From NCBI GenBank assembly GCA_002495625.1, contig DAGC01000009.1, forward strand, positions 1-31,541: 31,541 nt of DNA. The letters run 5' to 3'. A program made the position numbers and the translations under genes. The notes beneath the pieces are model-generated. The model made no database searches, was not told where the DNA came from, and saw only the letters and a list, made by a program, of their open reading frames with translations. The stretch comes from Methanobacterium sp. UBA375. Its GTDB lineage: Archaea; Methanobacteriota; Methanobacteria; Methanobacteriales; Methanobacteriaceae. This document shows positions 7,744 to 15,178 of the stretch, one piece after another; the stretch's first letter is position 1; every line of letters begins with the position of its first letter.

Positions 7744-8445
7744 TTATCTGATGTTTAGAAGTTTATGAACTTGGGGTATCACTAGAACATCCAAATATTT
7801 CCCGGTTTTTTCTGATATTTCCAACAATTTATCCTGCTTATTTTCCCAACGGGTAAGTGGACTTTCTGGTTGAATAATTAAAGAAAGTTTAGAGGTATCC
7901 TTAACCTCCTGGACTATCCGGGAGGCTATAAAAGTTACGGTGTCCACCTTGCTAGAGGGTAACACAACCAATTTACAATATGTATTTATGCCCTCCTCTA
8001 TTAATAGATTTATGGATTTTAGTTCGTTATCTAAAAGACCATTATAGTCAGAAACGGATTCATGTTCTGGTAATTTAACATCCACCGATGCATAGCTGAT
8101 TAAATCCAATATCTTCCCCAATTCATTGGGTAACGATCCATTGGTTTCAAGGAGTGCATCCACAGGATAGTTTTGGAGAAATTCCCCTATAAAATCAGCC
8201 TGAAGGAGGGGTTCACCACCAGTTAAGGACAGAGAATGGAAATCAGGTGTGATTAAATCTTCAACCCTTCTTTGGAGTTCACCAGTTGATATACACTCTC
8301 CCAGATTTGGGTCTCTGCTCTCTGGGGTATCACAGTAGTTACAGTCTAAGTTACAGCCAGAAAATCTTATAAACACTTGTCTCCTGCCCACGAGCTTACC
8401 TTCACCCTGTATACTGGAGAAAACCTCACTAATACGTGTTTTCAT
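7744..8445 (-). CDS. queE: 7-carboxy-7-deazaguanine synthase (radical SAM)
   Basis: Converts 6-carboxy-5,6,7,8-tetrahydropterin to 7-carboxy-7-deazaguanine, the second dedicated step to preQ0, which archaea insert into tRNA position 15 on the way to archaeosine. The 233-residue protein has the short radical-SAM form of QueE: EVFSSIQGEG near the N-terminus, the [4Fe-4S]-binding CNLDCNYC (C31, C35, C38; CX3CX2C) and LTGGEPLLQ for SAM binding. It starts eight bases after the end of queD, and the two are certainly one operon. QueC, needed for the next step, is not in this window. Confidence 0.95.
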   Translation of the reverse strand: MKTRISEVFSSIQGEGKLVGRRQVFIRFSGCNLDCNYCDTPESRDPNLGECISTGELQRRVEDLITPDFHSLSLTGGEPLLQADFIGEFLQNYPVDALLETNGSLPNELGKILDLISYASVDVKLPEHESVSDYNGLLDNELKSINLLIEEGINTYCKLVVLPSSKVDTVTFIASRIVQEVKDTSKLSLIIQPESPLTRWENKQDKLLEISEKTGKYLDVLVIPQVHKLLNIR

Positions 8446-8453
8446 TGGTTAAC

Positions 8454-8945
8454 CTAATCTAGTCTTTCAAAATAGGCACCCTGTCCTATTCCTTCATTTA
8501 CACATACCTGGACACTTTTAATCCTGGTGTTTGATTCTGCTTCATCTGTTTTAAGTGAACTGTAAAGTTTTTCCGTGAAATATTCCGCCATATCCTCTGC
8601 AGAAGTGGATTTCAAAGGGAGTAAAGTGCAGTCCTCGGCGGGGATCTTATACTCTTTTTCTCTTATGGAGAATTCTATTGATTCTTCCAACTTTTTGAAC
8701 TTTATTTCATTATTATTTAGTGGGATTAAAAGTTTATGATCCAGTTTTTTGCATATATCCCGCGTTAATTCCTTAACTTTCTTAAAGTCCACCACGAATC
8801 CGAATTCACCGGACCGTTCCCCTTCCACCTGCACGTCCACGTGGTAGGAATGTCCATGGATCCCACCACAGAACTCATGGCAGGGGATCATATGGGCTGC
8901 TGAGAACCTTAAATTAGCATGAATACCATTTATAACTATTTTCAT
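8454..8945 (-). CDS. queD: 6-carboxytetrahydropterin synthase / PTPS family
   Basis: Makes 6-carboxytetrahydropterin from dihydroneopterin triphosphate, the step before QueE. The 163-residue T-fold protein has zinc ligands H18 (in FSAAH), H30 and H32, and the catalytic cysteine C26 in the CGGIHGH motif (CxxxHGH, the QueD-type arrangement). A later STSAEDMAEYF segment and the C-terminal CVNEG carry the conserved Glu that binds the pterin. Archaeal members of this family can differ in substrate, but the adjacent queE makes the preQ0 role most likely. A TATA-like box at 8977-8984 and AAGG just before the ATG support this start. Confidence 0.93.
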   Translation of the reverse strand: MKIVINGIHANLRFSAAHMIPCHEFCGGIHGHSYHVDVQVEGERSGEFGFVVDFKKVKELTRDICKKLDHKLLIPLNNNEIKFKKLEESIEFSIREKEYKIPAEDCTLLPLKSTSAEDMAEYFTEKLYSSLKTDEAESNTRIKSVQVCVNEGIGQGAYFERLD

Positions 8946-8976
8946 TCAATTAACCTTCTTTACTTAATTTCGTTTT

Positions 8977-8984
8977 CTTTATAC
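8977..8984 (-). promoter_or_regulatory. TATA box of the queD-queE transcript
   Basis: Reads GTATAAAG on the minus strand, 32 bases before the queD ATG. The spacing would give a start of transcription near 8955 and a leader of about 10 bases. Because the genes downstream are closely spaced, this promoter may also feed the first two CBS genes. Confidence 0.4.
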
Positions 8985-9026
8985 GTAATTTTCATTTTGA
9001 ATAGGTTTAGAATATCCTCATATCAG

Positions 9027-9614
9027 TTAAAATACCTTCGTCTTGGTTATATCCCTTTCAATGGAAGATAATTCAGATACGTAATCATCCACAATACTAT
9101 CTGCCAGTTGATTCACATCTTCCATGGTCAGACCTTCTATACAATCATTAAGACTGGTTATCTCCACATCAGAGGGTGTTCCCTCACTGGATATGTTCAC
9201 TGCGAAGTGTATCTTCATGCTATTGTGGGATGAGGTGGCGATGGAGACGCTGAGCTTGGCCTTTTTTTCCTGCCCTGTTATGTGGTACAGGTCATCTCCT
9301 TCCCTTATGGTTTTAAGCCCTAGTTTTCCCAGGTTATCCTGGACCAGCAGGATAAATAATCTCTGCCTGTGGTAGCAGAGCCTTAAACTTGCAGGTTGTG
9401 AGTCGAAATGTTCTATTATGAAGTGTAAGAGCTTACTTCCCTTTATTTCCTTACCCTGATCCTCGTAATCAACTATATTGTCTTGATGGATGTCCATGGG
9501 ACCTATCCACCTCACGATGCTGGAATCTTTTACCCCAAATTCTCTAAATACCCACTGGGGCACTATCTGGCTCCCATCGTAAAGCAGTTCTTCTTCCAGT
9601 TTTAAATACTTCAT
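9027..9614 (-). CDS. DUF366 family protein
   Basis: 195 residues. The opening MKYLKLEEELLYDGSQI and the sentence-like order of short strands match the archaeal DUF366 family as I remember it; no enzymatic activity is established for that family. The central part (about 75-145) alternates strands and includes LRLCYHRQRLFILLVQDNLG. The C-terminus (about 150-195) is a helical tail with VNQLADSIVDDYVSEL. No metal or nucleotide motif is obvious. It is divergent from the nucleotidyltransferase gene at 9750 and upstream of queD in the same direction, with an 81-base spacer between, so shared regulation with preQ0 synthesis is possible but not shown. Confidence 0.75.
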   Translation of the reverse strand: MKYLKLEEELLYDGSQIVPQWVFREFGVKDSSIVRWIGPMDIHQDNIVDYEDQGKEIKGSKLLHFIIEHFDSQPASLRLCYHRQRLFILLVQDNLGKLGLKTIREGDDLYHITGQEKKAKLSVSIATSSHNSMKIHFAVNISSEGTPSDVEITSLNDCIEGLTMEDVNQLADSIVDDYVSELSSIERDITKTKVF

Positions 9615-9712
9615 AAACCCACACTGATGATTTAATTTTCCAATAAATTTTTGAATTCCAAATGAATTTCCAGCCCCACCATTTATTGACGGGGGATATT
9701 AATTAGGAACCT

Positions 9713-9722
9713 ATTATATTTT
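9713..9722 (+). promoter_or_regulatory. TATA-like box upstream of the nucleotidyltransferase gene
   Basis: An AT-rich TTATATTTTA-like element lies about 30 bases before the ATG at 9750. No ribosome binding site is visible in the short leader, so the message may be nearly leaderless. Confidence 0.3.
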
Positions 9723-9749
9723 AATATGTTGTCCATCATTAATTAATCC

Positions 9750-10778
9750 ATGAAGGCAAGAACCAGAGATTTTATATACACCATAGATGATCTTTTCTTG
9801 GCAACCACCAGCTATCTCCACCCGGAAGATAGAATAATCTCATTTCTACGTTATATTCCAGATTCCCAGGGAGAACGAAGCAAAAATGGCTCCAGGTATT
9901 CTAAAGTAGACACCCAGCAGGCTTATCAATTTATTAAGGAAAAATATCCAGAATATCTCTTTGACTCCGGTGTGACCGGGGAGAAGATGATGGGCGTCCC
10001 CCTGGACAAAGTCTCTGAAATCCTACGGCCTGAAAATCGCCTTCAGGAAATAATAGCCAACCCAGATAATGAATTACTCGAAAAGGTAGTCAAAGTTTCC
10101 GATTTCTTCCACCAGGAAGCTGGTATTGATTATAAATATATGGGCGTTTCTGGATCCATCCTACCAGGATTATACGACCCCCAGGTTTCAGATATAGATT
10201 TCGTAATCTTCGGACTGGAAAATCATAGGAATGCAGTGGAGAACTTTTCCCGATTAAAGAATGAACCAGAATCCCCCCTAAAAGGCATAAGTAGTGAATT
10301 CTGGGACTGGTTATATGATAAACGAATTAAAGATTCTTCCTTAAGCATCGAGGAATTTAAATGGTATGAGAACCGGAAAAGCAACCGGGGCGTTATTAAT
10401 GGGGTTTTATTTGATATCCTATGCACCAGAAATTGGGATGAAATTAAAGGAACCTATGGTGGGACAGACAGCCAATCCCTGGGTGTTTTAAAGGTAGAGT
10501 GTATCGTGACCGATGCCCTGGCCTCATATGACAACCCAGCCGTGTATAAAGTAGATGATGTTAAAATTTTAGAAGGCCCAGAGCTTCCAGTGGATGAACT
10601 GGCATCCTTCACCCATACCTACGCCGGACAGGTGAGGGAGGGGGAGAAAGTTTTAGCCCAGGGAAAACTGGAGAAGATTACAGATAAAAGTACTGGCCAG
10701 TCCATAAATCGATTGGTTGTAGGTACAACCAGAGAATCTGTAGGGGAATATATTAAACTAAAGGATCTAGAGATTTAA
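9750..10778 (+). CDS. Predicted nucleotidyltransferase (Pol-beta superfamily)
   Basis: 342 residues. The core nucleotidyltransferase signature is at 131-152: GVSGSILPG followed after a short loop by D148-x-D150 in SDIDFVIFG, the metal-binding pair of the Pol-beta superfamily. The N-terminal 115 residues and the C-terminal 130 are specific to this subgroup. The C-terminal part (from about 265, KVDDVKILEGPELPVDELASF) looks like a small beta domain, perhaps for RNA or substrate binding. The substrate is unknown; tRNA or other RNA end modification is a common role in this superfamily but is not shown here. It is divergent from the DUF366 gene and upstream of hom in the same direction, with 85 bases between. 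Confidence 0.8.
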   Translation: MKARTRDFIYTIDDLFLATTSYLHPEDRIISFLRYIPDSQGERSKNGSRYSKVDTQQAYQFIKEKYPEYLFDSGVTGEKMMGVPLDKVSEILRPENRLQEIIANPDNELLEKVVKVSDFFHQEAGIDYKYMGVSGSILPGLYDPQVSDIDFVIFGLENHRNAVENFSRLKNEPESPLKGISSEFWDWLYDKRIKDSSLSIEEFKWYENRKSNRGVINGVLFDILCTRNWDEIKGTYGGTDSQSLGVLKVECIVTDALASYDNPAVYKVDDVKILEGPELPVDELASFTHTYAGQVREGEKVLAQGKLEKITDKSTGQSINRLVVGTTRESVGEYIKLKDLEI

Positions 10779-10787
10779 TATCACAGT

Positions 10788-10818
10788 TTAGTGGATATCA
10801 AATAATATTAGTGGATAT
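10788..10818 (+). repeat. Two 11-base direct repeats, 20 bases apart, at the hom promoter
   Basis: TTAGTGGATAT occurs at 10788-10798 and again at 10808-10818. The 20-base period puts both copies on the same face of the helix, and the second copy runs into the TATA-like box of hom. This is what a dimeric or cooperative repressor site would look like. The regulator is unknown. Confidence 0.6.
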
Positions 10819-10823
10819 AAAAA
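10814..10823 (+). promoter_or_regulatory. TATA box of homoserine dehydrogenase
   Basis: GATATAAAAA lies about 45 bases before the ATG at 10864; transcription would start near 10842. A GGGATGG ribosome-binding-like stretch follows about seven bases before the ATG. The box overlaps the second of two direct repeats. Confidence 0.4.
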
Positions 10824-10863
10824 AATAATTCACACTTATAACAAAAAACTGGGATGGACATAA

Positions 10864-12147
10864 ATGGCAAATAAAGAGATAAATGTAGGTTTAATTGGAT
10901 TTGGAACAATTGGAAGCGGAGTAGTTGAAACCTTTAACTTAAACCAGCCCCTCATAGAAGACAAGGTCCAAAGAAAGGTTAACCTGAAAAAAATAGTTGA
11001 CCTGGATATTGAAACAGATAGAGGGGTGAAGATAGATCCAAAAATCCTATCCACCGATGTTAACGAGATACTGGATGATCCAGATATCGACATAGTTATA
11101 GAGCTGATAGGGGGTTATCAACCTGCTTTAAAATTCATTTTAGCCGCCATGTCTAAGGGTAAACATGTGGTAACTGCCAATAAAGCACTGCTGGCCAAGC
11201 ACTGGGAAGAGATAATGGAAGCTGCCGAGAAAAACCAGGTGAGAATCGGATTTGAAGCCAGTGTGGGTGGAGGAATACCACTCCTTAAACCATTAAATGA
11301 GAGCTTAGCTGCCAATAAAATAGAGGCAATATATGGGATCATAAACGGAACAGCCAACTATATTTTAACTAAAATGGCCGATGAGCAACAGGATTTCGAG
11401 GAAGTGCTAAAGGAAGCCCAGGAAAAAGGATACGCGGAAGCAGACCCTACCTTCGATATTGAAGGCCATGACACCGCCCAGAAGCTCATAATCCTCACTA
11501 AACTGGGATTCGGGGTCTACGTCAAACAGGAGAAGTTCCATGTAGAAGGAATCACTCGTATAACACTGGACGATATTGAATACGCTAAGGAATTAGGCTG
11601 CTGCATCAAACTCCTGGCCATATCCACTATCAAAGATGGAGAACTGGAAGTAAGAGTCCACCCTACCATGGTGGATGAAAAGCACCTACTCGCCTCAGTA
11701 AACGATGTGTTCAACGGAGTTTATATCATAGGGGATGTGGTTGGGCCGGTTTTAATGTACGGTGCGGGTGCCGGTATGATGCCCACCGCCAGTGCCGTGG
11801 TAGGGGATATCATAGACATAATAGAAGAAATGGAGAGCCCCATAACCTACGGCCCCCCACAGACCAGAGTCACCAGGATAAAGGGTATGGATGAAGTGGA
11901 ATCAAAATATTACCTGCGACTGAGGGTTATCGATAAACCCGGTGTCTTACACTCCATATCAGGAATACTGAGTTATCTGAACATAAGTGTGGACTCCTTC
12001 AGCCAGAAAGGACACCAAAAGGGAGAGTTCGTCCCTATATTCATGGTAACCCACCAGGCCACCGAGAAAAATATTCGGGAAGCAGTTAAACGCATCGAAA
12101 AACTGGACACAGTTAAAGGCGAGGTAGTTTACATCCGGTTGTTATGA
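10864..12147 (+). CDS. hom: Homoserine dehydrogenase with ACT domain
   Basis: Reduces aspartate semialdehyde to homoserine with NAD(P)H, feeding threonine, methionine and isoleucine synthesis. The 427-residue protein has the usual three parts. The Rossmann domain opens with GLIGFGTIGSGVV (9-21) and includes TANKALLAKH. The central catalytic and dimerisation domain has GFEASVGGGIPLLKPL, YGIINGTANYILT and EADPTFDIEGHDTAQKL, the last holding the conserved catalytic Asp/Lys region. The C-terminal ACT domain (about 345-427) includes RLRVIDKPGVLHSISGIL, so threonine feedback control is likely. Length and motifs are those of a functional enzyme. Direct repeats lie both in its promoter and just after its stop codon. 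Confidence 0.96.
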   Translation: MANKEINVGLIGFGTIGSGVVETFNLNQPLIEDKVQRKVNLKKIVDLDIETDRGVKIDPKILSTDVNEILDDPDIDIVIELIGGYQPALKFILAAMSKGKHVVTANKALLAKHWEEIMEAAEKNQVRIGFEASVGGGIPLLKPLNESLAANKIEAIYGIINGTANYILTKMADEQQDFEEVLKEAQEKGYAEADPTFDIEGHDTAQKLIILTKLGFGVYVKQEKFHVEGITRITLDDIEYAKELGCCIKLLAISTIKDGELEVRVHPTMVDEKHLLASVNDVFNGVYIIGDVVGPVLMYGAGAGMMPTASAVVGDIIDIIEEMESPITYGPPQTRVTRIKGMDEVESKYYLRLRVIDKPGVLHSISGILSYLNISVDSFSQKGHQKGEFVPIFMVTHQATEKNIREAVKRIEKLDTVKGEVVYIRLL

Positions 12148-12156
12148 AAAAGGTAC

Positions 12157-12198
12157 TCTAAATTGCTTGATGGATACTCTCATCTAAATTGCTTGATG
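12157..12198 (+). repeat. 16-base direct repeat after hom
   Basis: TCTAAATTGCTTGATG occurs exactly at 12157-12172 and 12183-12198 (period 26). The preceding bases are also alike (GGTACTC and GATACTC), so the real unit is probably about 24-26 bases duplicated in tandem. It lies in the 3' region of hom, before the convergent cupin gene. No protein-coding function is seen. Confidence 0.7.
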
Positions 12199-12207
12199 TA
12201 AACAATG

Positions 12208-12229
12208 AAATAAAAAAGAAAAAGAAAAT
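12208..12229 (-). terminator. Oligo-T terminator after the cupin gene
   Basis: The minus strand here is T-rich (runs of 4, 5 and 6 T broken by C) directly after the stop codon of the cupin gene at 12230, matching the usual archaeal terminator form. Confidence 0.4.
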
Positions 12230-12553
12230 TTAAGACCTAATCATGGTTAAAACCATTTTATATCTTTCCATGGCATTTAAGGCGTGGGGAATATTGGCTG
12301 GCATGATGATCATCTCTCCCGCATCCAGTATGTTGCTTTTACCGTCGATGATGATTTCCGCCTTTCCATCCACTACTTGAACCATGGCATCGAATGGTGC
12401 TGTATGTTCACTTAATCCTTCTCCTTTATCGAAGGCGAATATGGTCACCGTCCCTGTTTCTTTTCTAATTATTTCCCTGCTGACCACTGCGCCTTCCTGG
12501 TATTCAATCAAATCTACAGTTTTTAAAGTTTTTCCTATAAGTTCTGCTGTCAT
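12230..12553 (-). CDS. Small cupin-domain protein with a degenerate metal site
   Basis: A 107-residue single-domain cupin. Cupin motif 1 is recognisable as GLSEHTAPFDAMVQVVDGKAE but has one His where the family has HxH, and the usual Glu is replaced. Motif 2 is DAGEMIIMPANIPHAL with its single His kept. With half the metal ligands missing it may bind a metal weakly or act as a non-enzymatic binding protein. Function is unknown. It is 19 bases downstream of the DUF6448 gene on the same strand, and the two probably form a small operon. Confidence 0.85.
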   Translation of the reverse strand: MTAELIGKTLKTVDLIEYQEGAVVSREIIRKETGTVTIFAFDKGEGLSEHTAPFDAMVQVVDGKAEIIIDGKSNILDAGEMIIMPANIPHALNAMERYKMVLTMIRS

Positions 12554-12572
12554 TTAATCACCTGATTCTTTT

Positions 12573-13076
12573 TCATCCTTTTTCTACATATTCATAAAAT
12601 TTACGTGTATATCTGATGAATTCTTCCCTTGCATTTACGTATTCCCGGGCATCTTCCACATCGTCTTCATCGTAATCCTTTTTGGAACACACATCGTCAA
12701 ATCGGCCCTGAATATCTTCCTTTATGAAATTTAAGAGGAAATCAAGGAATTCATCTATGTTTTCGGTTTCGATGGCCTGGTCGATCCTGGGGATGATAGG
12801 GCCCCAATCAGTACCTGCCGCTTTAAGTCCAGTGTATGATTCCTCTTCTCCTTTATGATGTAGACGGACTGCCGTTTCAAAAAACCAGTAATCGGCCAAT
12901 TCAGCTGCTTCACCACTGAGTTCCCTCACCGAAAGAGTTTTCTCAAAGGCATCTTTAAGTTCTCCTTCATCAGCTGAAGAAACGTAGGGGAGAATGTATT
13001 TAATGTTCTCCATATCTAAGGCGTTTTCTGCAGCTTTAACCACTGGTCCGTCCATACTATCTATATATGGTGCCAT
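12573..13076 (-). CDS. DUF6448 family protein
   Basis: 167 residues. The opening MAPYIDSMDGPVVKAAENAL, followed by a repeated acidic helical pattern and RELSGEAAELADYWFFETAVRLHHKGE, matches what I recall of the DUF6448 family (a mostly helical protein of unknown function found in bacteria and archaea). The conserved DSMDGP near the start and AVRLHHKGE in the middle are possible metal or ligand sites. The C-terminal half is strongly acidic (DEDDVEDAREY). GGGGGAT lies five bases before the ATG. It precedes the cupin gene and is divergent from the small protein gene at 13247. Confidence 0.8.
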   Translation of the reverse strand: MAPYIDSMDGPVVKAAENALDMENIKYILPYVSSADEGELKDAFEKTLSVRELSGEAAELADYWFFETAVRLHHKGEEESYTGLKAAGTDWGPIIPRIDQAIETENIDEFLDFLLNFIKEDIQGRFDDVCSKKDYDEDDVEDAREYVNAREEFIRYTRKFYEYVEKG

Positions 13077-13202
13077 ATTAATCCCCCGATTAATCTATAG
13101 ATTTATTAAATTTTTAGAGAGTTGCTATGCACTCATTATATTGTTTTTGTTTTATATAGAATTTTTGGCTAGAAAATTAGGAGGAAATGGCTTTCCCCAA
13201 AA

Positions 13203-13211
13203 CTATAAATT
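13203..13211 (+). promoter_or_regulatory. TATA-like box for the 13247 gene
   Basis: CTATAAATT lies about 38 bases before the ATG at 13247; transcription would start near 13230 with GGTGATAA as the ribosome binding site. A second TTTATATA further upstream (13151-13158) is an alternative. The rest of this 170-base spacer contains only a 14-codon open frame after AGGAGGAA at 13180, which I do not call a gene. Confidence 0.35.
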
Positions 13212-13246
13212 TTCAAATCATTAAATTATAATTAGTGGTGATAATC

Positions 13247-13528
13247 ATGGATAAAAAAGCCGAAGAATTGTTAGAAAAATGTGAAAACATAGAGGATAGT
13301 AGTGTAATGGGTTCCTGCAAGGCCATGTTAGAAATGATGGCTAAAAGTAACGAAACTGTCGAAGATAAACCAAACGAAACCTACCTGCAAATGGCGGAAA
13401 CCTTAACCCCCCAGGATGTACCAAAAGTTCTGGAACTGGCACTTAAAATAAGGGAAAGTGGAGATATAACTGATCCTGACTTAAAAATCGCCGCAAGCAA
13501 ATTGATAAGGGCTATAGAAATGAGTTAA
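13247..13528 (+). CDS. Small acidic helical protein of unknown function
   Basis: 93 residues from the chosen ATG (a GTG four codons upstream is also in frame). GGTGAT six bases upstream supports this ATG. The protein is highly charged and predicted helical, with MDKKAEELLEKCENIE at the start, a cysteine pair (in EKCENIE and GSCKAML) and a C-terminal helix ASKLIRAIEM. No known domain is recognised. It is monocistronic, followed by strong oligo-T tracts and the convergent DUF5612 gene. Confidence 0.7.
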   Translation: MDKKAEELLEKCENIEDSSVMGSCKAMLEMMAKSNETVEDKPNETYLQMAETLTPQDVPKVLELALKIRESGDITDPDLKIAASKLIRAIEMS

Positions 13529-13529
13529 A

Positions 13530-13560
13530 CTTTTTTTATTATTTTTAACCCTTTTTTATT
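13530..13560 (+). terminator. Oligo-T terminator
   Basis: Two T tracts (7 T at 13531-13537 and 6 T at 13552-13557, with a shorter one between) follow the stop codon of the small acidic protein gene by a few bases, in the gap before the convergent DUF5612 gene. Confidence 0.5.
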
Positions 13561-13572
13561 TAATGATAACCT

Positions 13573-14229
13573 CTAAAACTTTTTATTCTTAATCTTCTTT
13601 ATATCGAATATGGCTGTATCCGCCACGGCCATAACTGCCATCACACCAGCCTGTACCGGGTCTGTGACAACCAGATCCGCCTTTTCAGTTACACTACCGG
13701 GCATGTTCAGGCTTATGACCAGGACGTTATGTTCCTTTTTTATTTCATCTATGGCCCTTGCTATTTTCCCACCCATGAGGGAACCGGCCAGTACCAGTGC
13801 TTCCACCCTGGGCAGTCTTGCTACTGCTGATGTGGCTTCAGCCAGTTCTTCTTCACCAACCAGTGGTATGGTGTCTATACTTATCCGCTCTCCACGGATG
13901 TTGTGGCGGTCAGCTTCTGTTATGGCACCCTGGGCTACCATAGCAACCTGGGCCCCTCCGCCGATGATTATGATTCTTTTACCATATATCTCACCCATGG
14001 AATGGTGGATGCTAACGCTTTTAACCTCTTTAAAGTTCCTGATGTTTTCAATGAATTTATCCACGTTTTCCACGCATTCCAGCTCCATGTAAAGGGAAGC
14101 TGATTCAGGATTTTCCGTGAAAAGATAGGTGTAGGTGATGTTGACGCCGCACTTGGCCATCATATCCGTGATATCACGCAAAACACCTGGTTTACTTTGA
14201 GCTCTGATTTGAATGGCGATTTCTTTCAT
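13573..14229 (-). CDS. ACT-domain protein, DUF5612 family
   Basis: 218 residues. The N-terminal ACT domain (1-75) begins IAIQIRAQSKPGVLRDITDM, the typical ligand-sensing fold. A C-terminal domain (about 85-218) starts with KRIIIIGGGAQVAMVAQGAI, a glycine-rich nucleotide-binding-like turn, and includes VEALVLAGSLMGGK and VVTDPVQAGVMAVMAVADTA. This arrangement is the DUF5612 family of methanogens, of unknown function; an amino-acid-responsive regulator is the common guess. A CTATAAAC box at 14257-14264 is a likely promoter. It is downstream of, and in the same direction as, the glucose-6-phosphate isomerase gene, 50 bases away. Confidence 0.85.
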   Translation of the reverse strand: MKEIAIQIRAQSKPGVLRDITDMMAKCGVNITYTYLFTENPESASLYMELECVENVDKFIENIRNFKEVKSVSIHHSMGEIYGKRIIIIGGGAQVAMVAQGAITEADRHNIRGERISIDTIPLVGEEELAEATSAVARLPRVEALVLAGSLMGGKIARAIDEIKKEHNVLVISLNMPGSVTEKADLVVTDPVQAGVMAVMAVADTAIFDIKKIKNKKF

Positions 14230-14256
14230 TTTAATTCACGAACTTATTTGTTTAGA

Positions 14257-14264
14257 GTTTATAG
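14257..14264 (-). promoter_or_regulatory. TATA box of the DUF5612 gene
   Basis: Reads CTATAAAC on the minus strand, 28 bases before the ATG at 14229, which leaves a leader of only a few bases. Confidence 0.4.
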
Positions 14265-14279
14265 ATAAATATCTAAAGA

Positions 14280-15020
14280 TTAAATCTTCTCCCATAACCA
14301 ATCATAGTCCTGGGGACGGTTCAGGTAGCCGAGTTTATCCGGATCACGGATGAGCTTGTACATTTCTTTGTTTTTATATAGTCCTAAGTCTGAGAAGTTG
14401 GTCGGTTTAAGCTTACGTATTCCTGGTAGGTTTTCACAGTTTTCATTCTTGATCAGACTACCGTCGGTTAATTCGAAGTAAGCGGCACCTCCATACTCAC
14501 GGTATGGTTCGTATATGGATTCAAACTGATCAGAAACCCAGTTAGCCATTTTAAGTTCCTTATTTGAAGGGTTTATGGTTACATGCCCGTAATTTGGTGG
14601 TACGATCACCTTATCCCCTTCCTTGGCTTCAACAATTATTACATCGGTGATCTTTGAATTTTCACTTTTCTGGAGCAGGTAATGCGCCACACCACTTAAG
14701 ACTTCATAGATTTCAGGGTAAGTATAATTGGTTCCCTCAATTAAGGGGTGGTAGTGTCCTGCGGTCTTAACAAATTCTGAACCTATGATGGAAGGGGGAA
14801 TGATTGTTATATCGTATCTTAAGCCGTTTTCTTTAATCAGGTTATGATCCCGGTTTGAATAGGATAAATCCCGGTACATGTAATAGAGATCCTTATCTTC
14901 AGTTACCTGTAACCATTCCTGGTCATAAACAACTTCTCTCATATCGTACAGCTTTCTGATATCTGGTTTAACCTGTCTTCCAGCAAATTCAAGTAGCCTT
15001 AAGTCCATGGGATGCACCAT
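14280..15020 (-). CDS. pgiA: Glucose-6-phosphate isomerase, cupin type
   Basis: Interconverts glucose-6-phosphate and fructose-6-phosphate in gluconeogenesis and sugar synthesis. It belongs to the metal-dependent cupin PGI family of Euryarchaeota, unrelated to the common bacterial enzyme. The cupin metal motif is TAGHYHPLIEGTNYTYPEIYEVLSG-like: two His in HYH, the Glu in PEIYE, and the last His in PPNYGHVTINP. About 246 residues from the first ATG, longer than the roughly 190-residue Pyrococcus enzyme, with about 50 extra N-terminal residues and a C-terminal extension (about 185-246). The start is uncertain: TTG at 15035, ATG at 15020 and ATG at 15008 are in frame; the last has GGTG six bases upstream. 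Confidence 0.9.
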   Translation of the reverse strand: MVHPMDLRLLEFAGRQVKPDIRKLYDMREVVYDQEWLQVTEDKDLYYMYRDLSYSNRDHNLIKENGLRYDITIIPPSIIGSEFVKTAGHYHPLIEGTNYTYPEIYEVLSGVAHYLLQKSENSKITDVIIVEAKEGDKVIVPPNYGHVTINPSNKELKMANWVSDQFESIYEPYREYGGAAYFELTDGSLIKNENCENLPGIRKLKPTNFSDLGLYKNKEMYKLIRDPDKLGYLNRPQDYDWLWEKI

Positions 15021-15178
15021 TTCATTGATTGTCAAATCTCATTTAATAGGGTTATGGTAAATCTTTAAAGTTATGAGTTAATAAACCTAACTTCTAGTTT
15101 AAACCGGGTTATATCTAATTGATAGTCCCTTTCTATATAAATTCCGTTATCTAAAATAAAATGAGTCGGTGAGATTTT

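Noticed and set aside
13183..13227. 14-codon open frame after AGGAGGAA (MAFPKTINFQ and so on)
   Set aside because: Very short, the ribosome binding site is too near the ATG, and it overlaps the likely promoter of the next gene.
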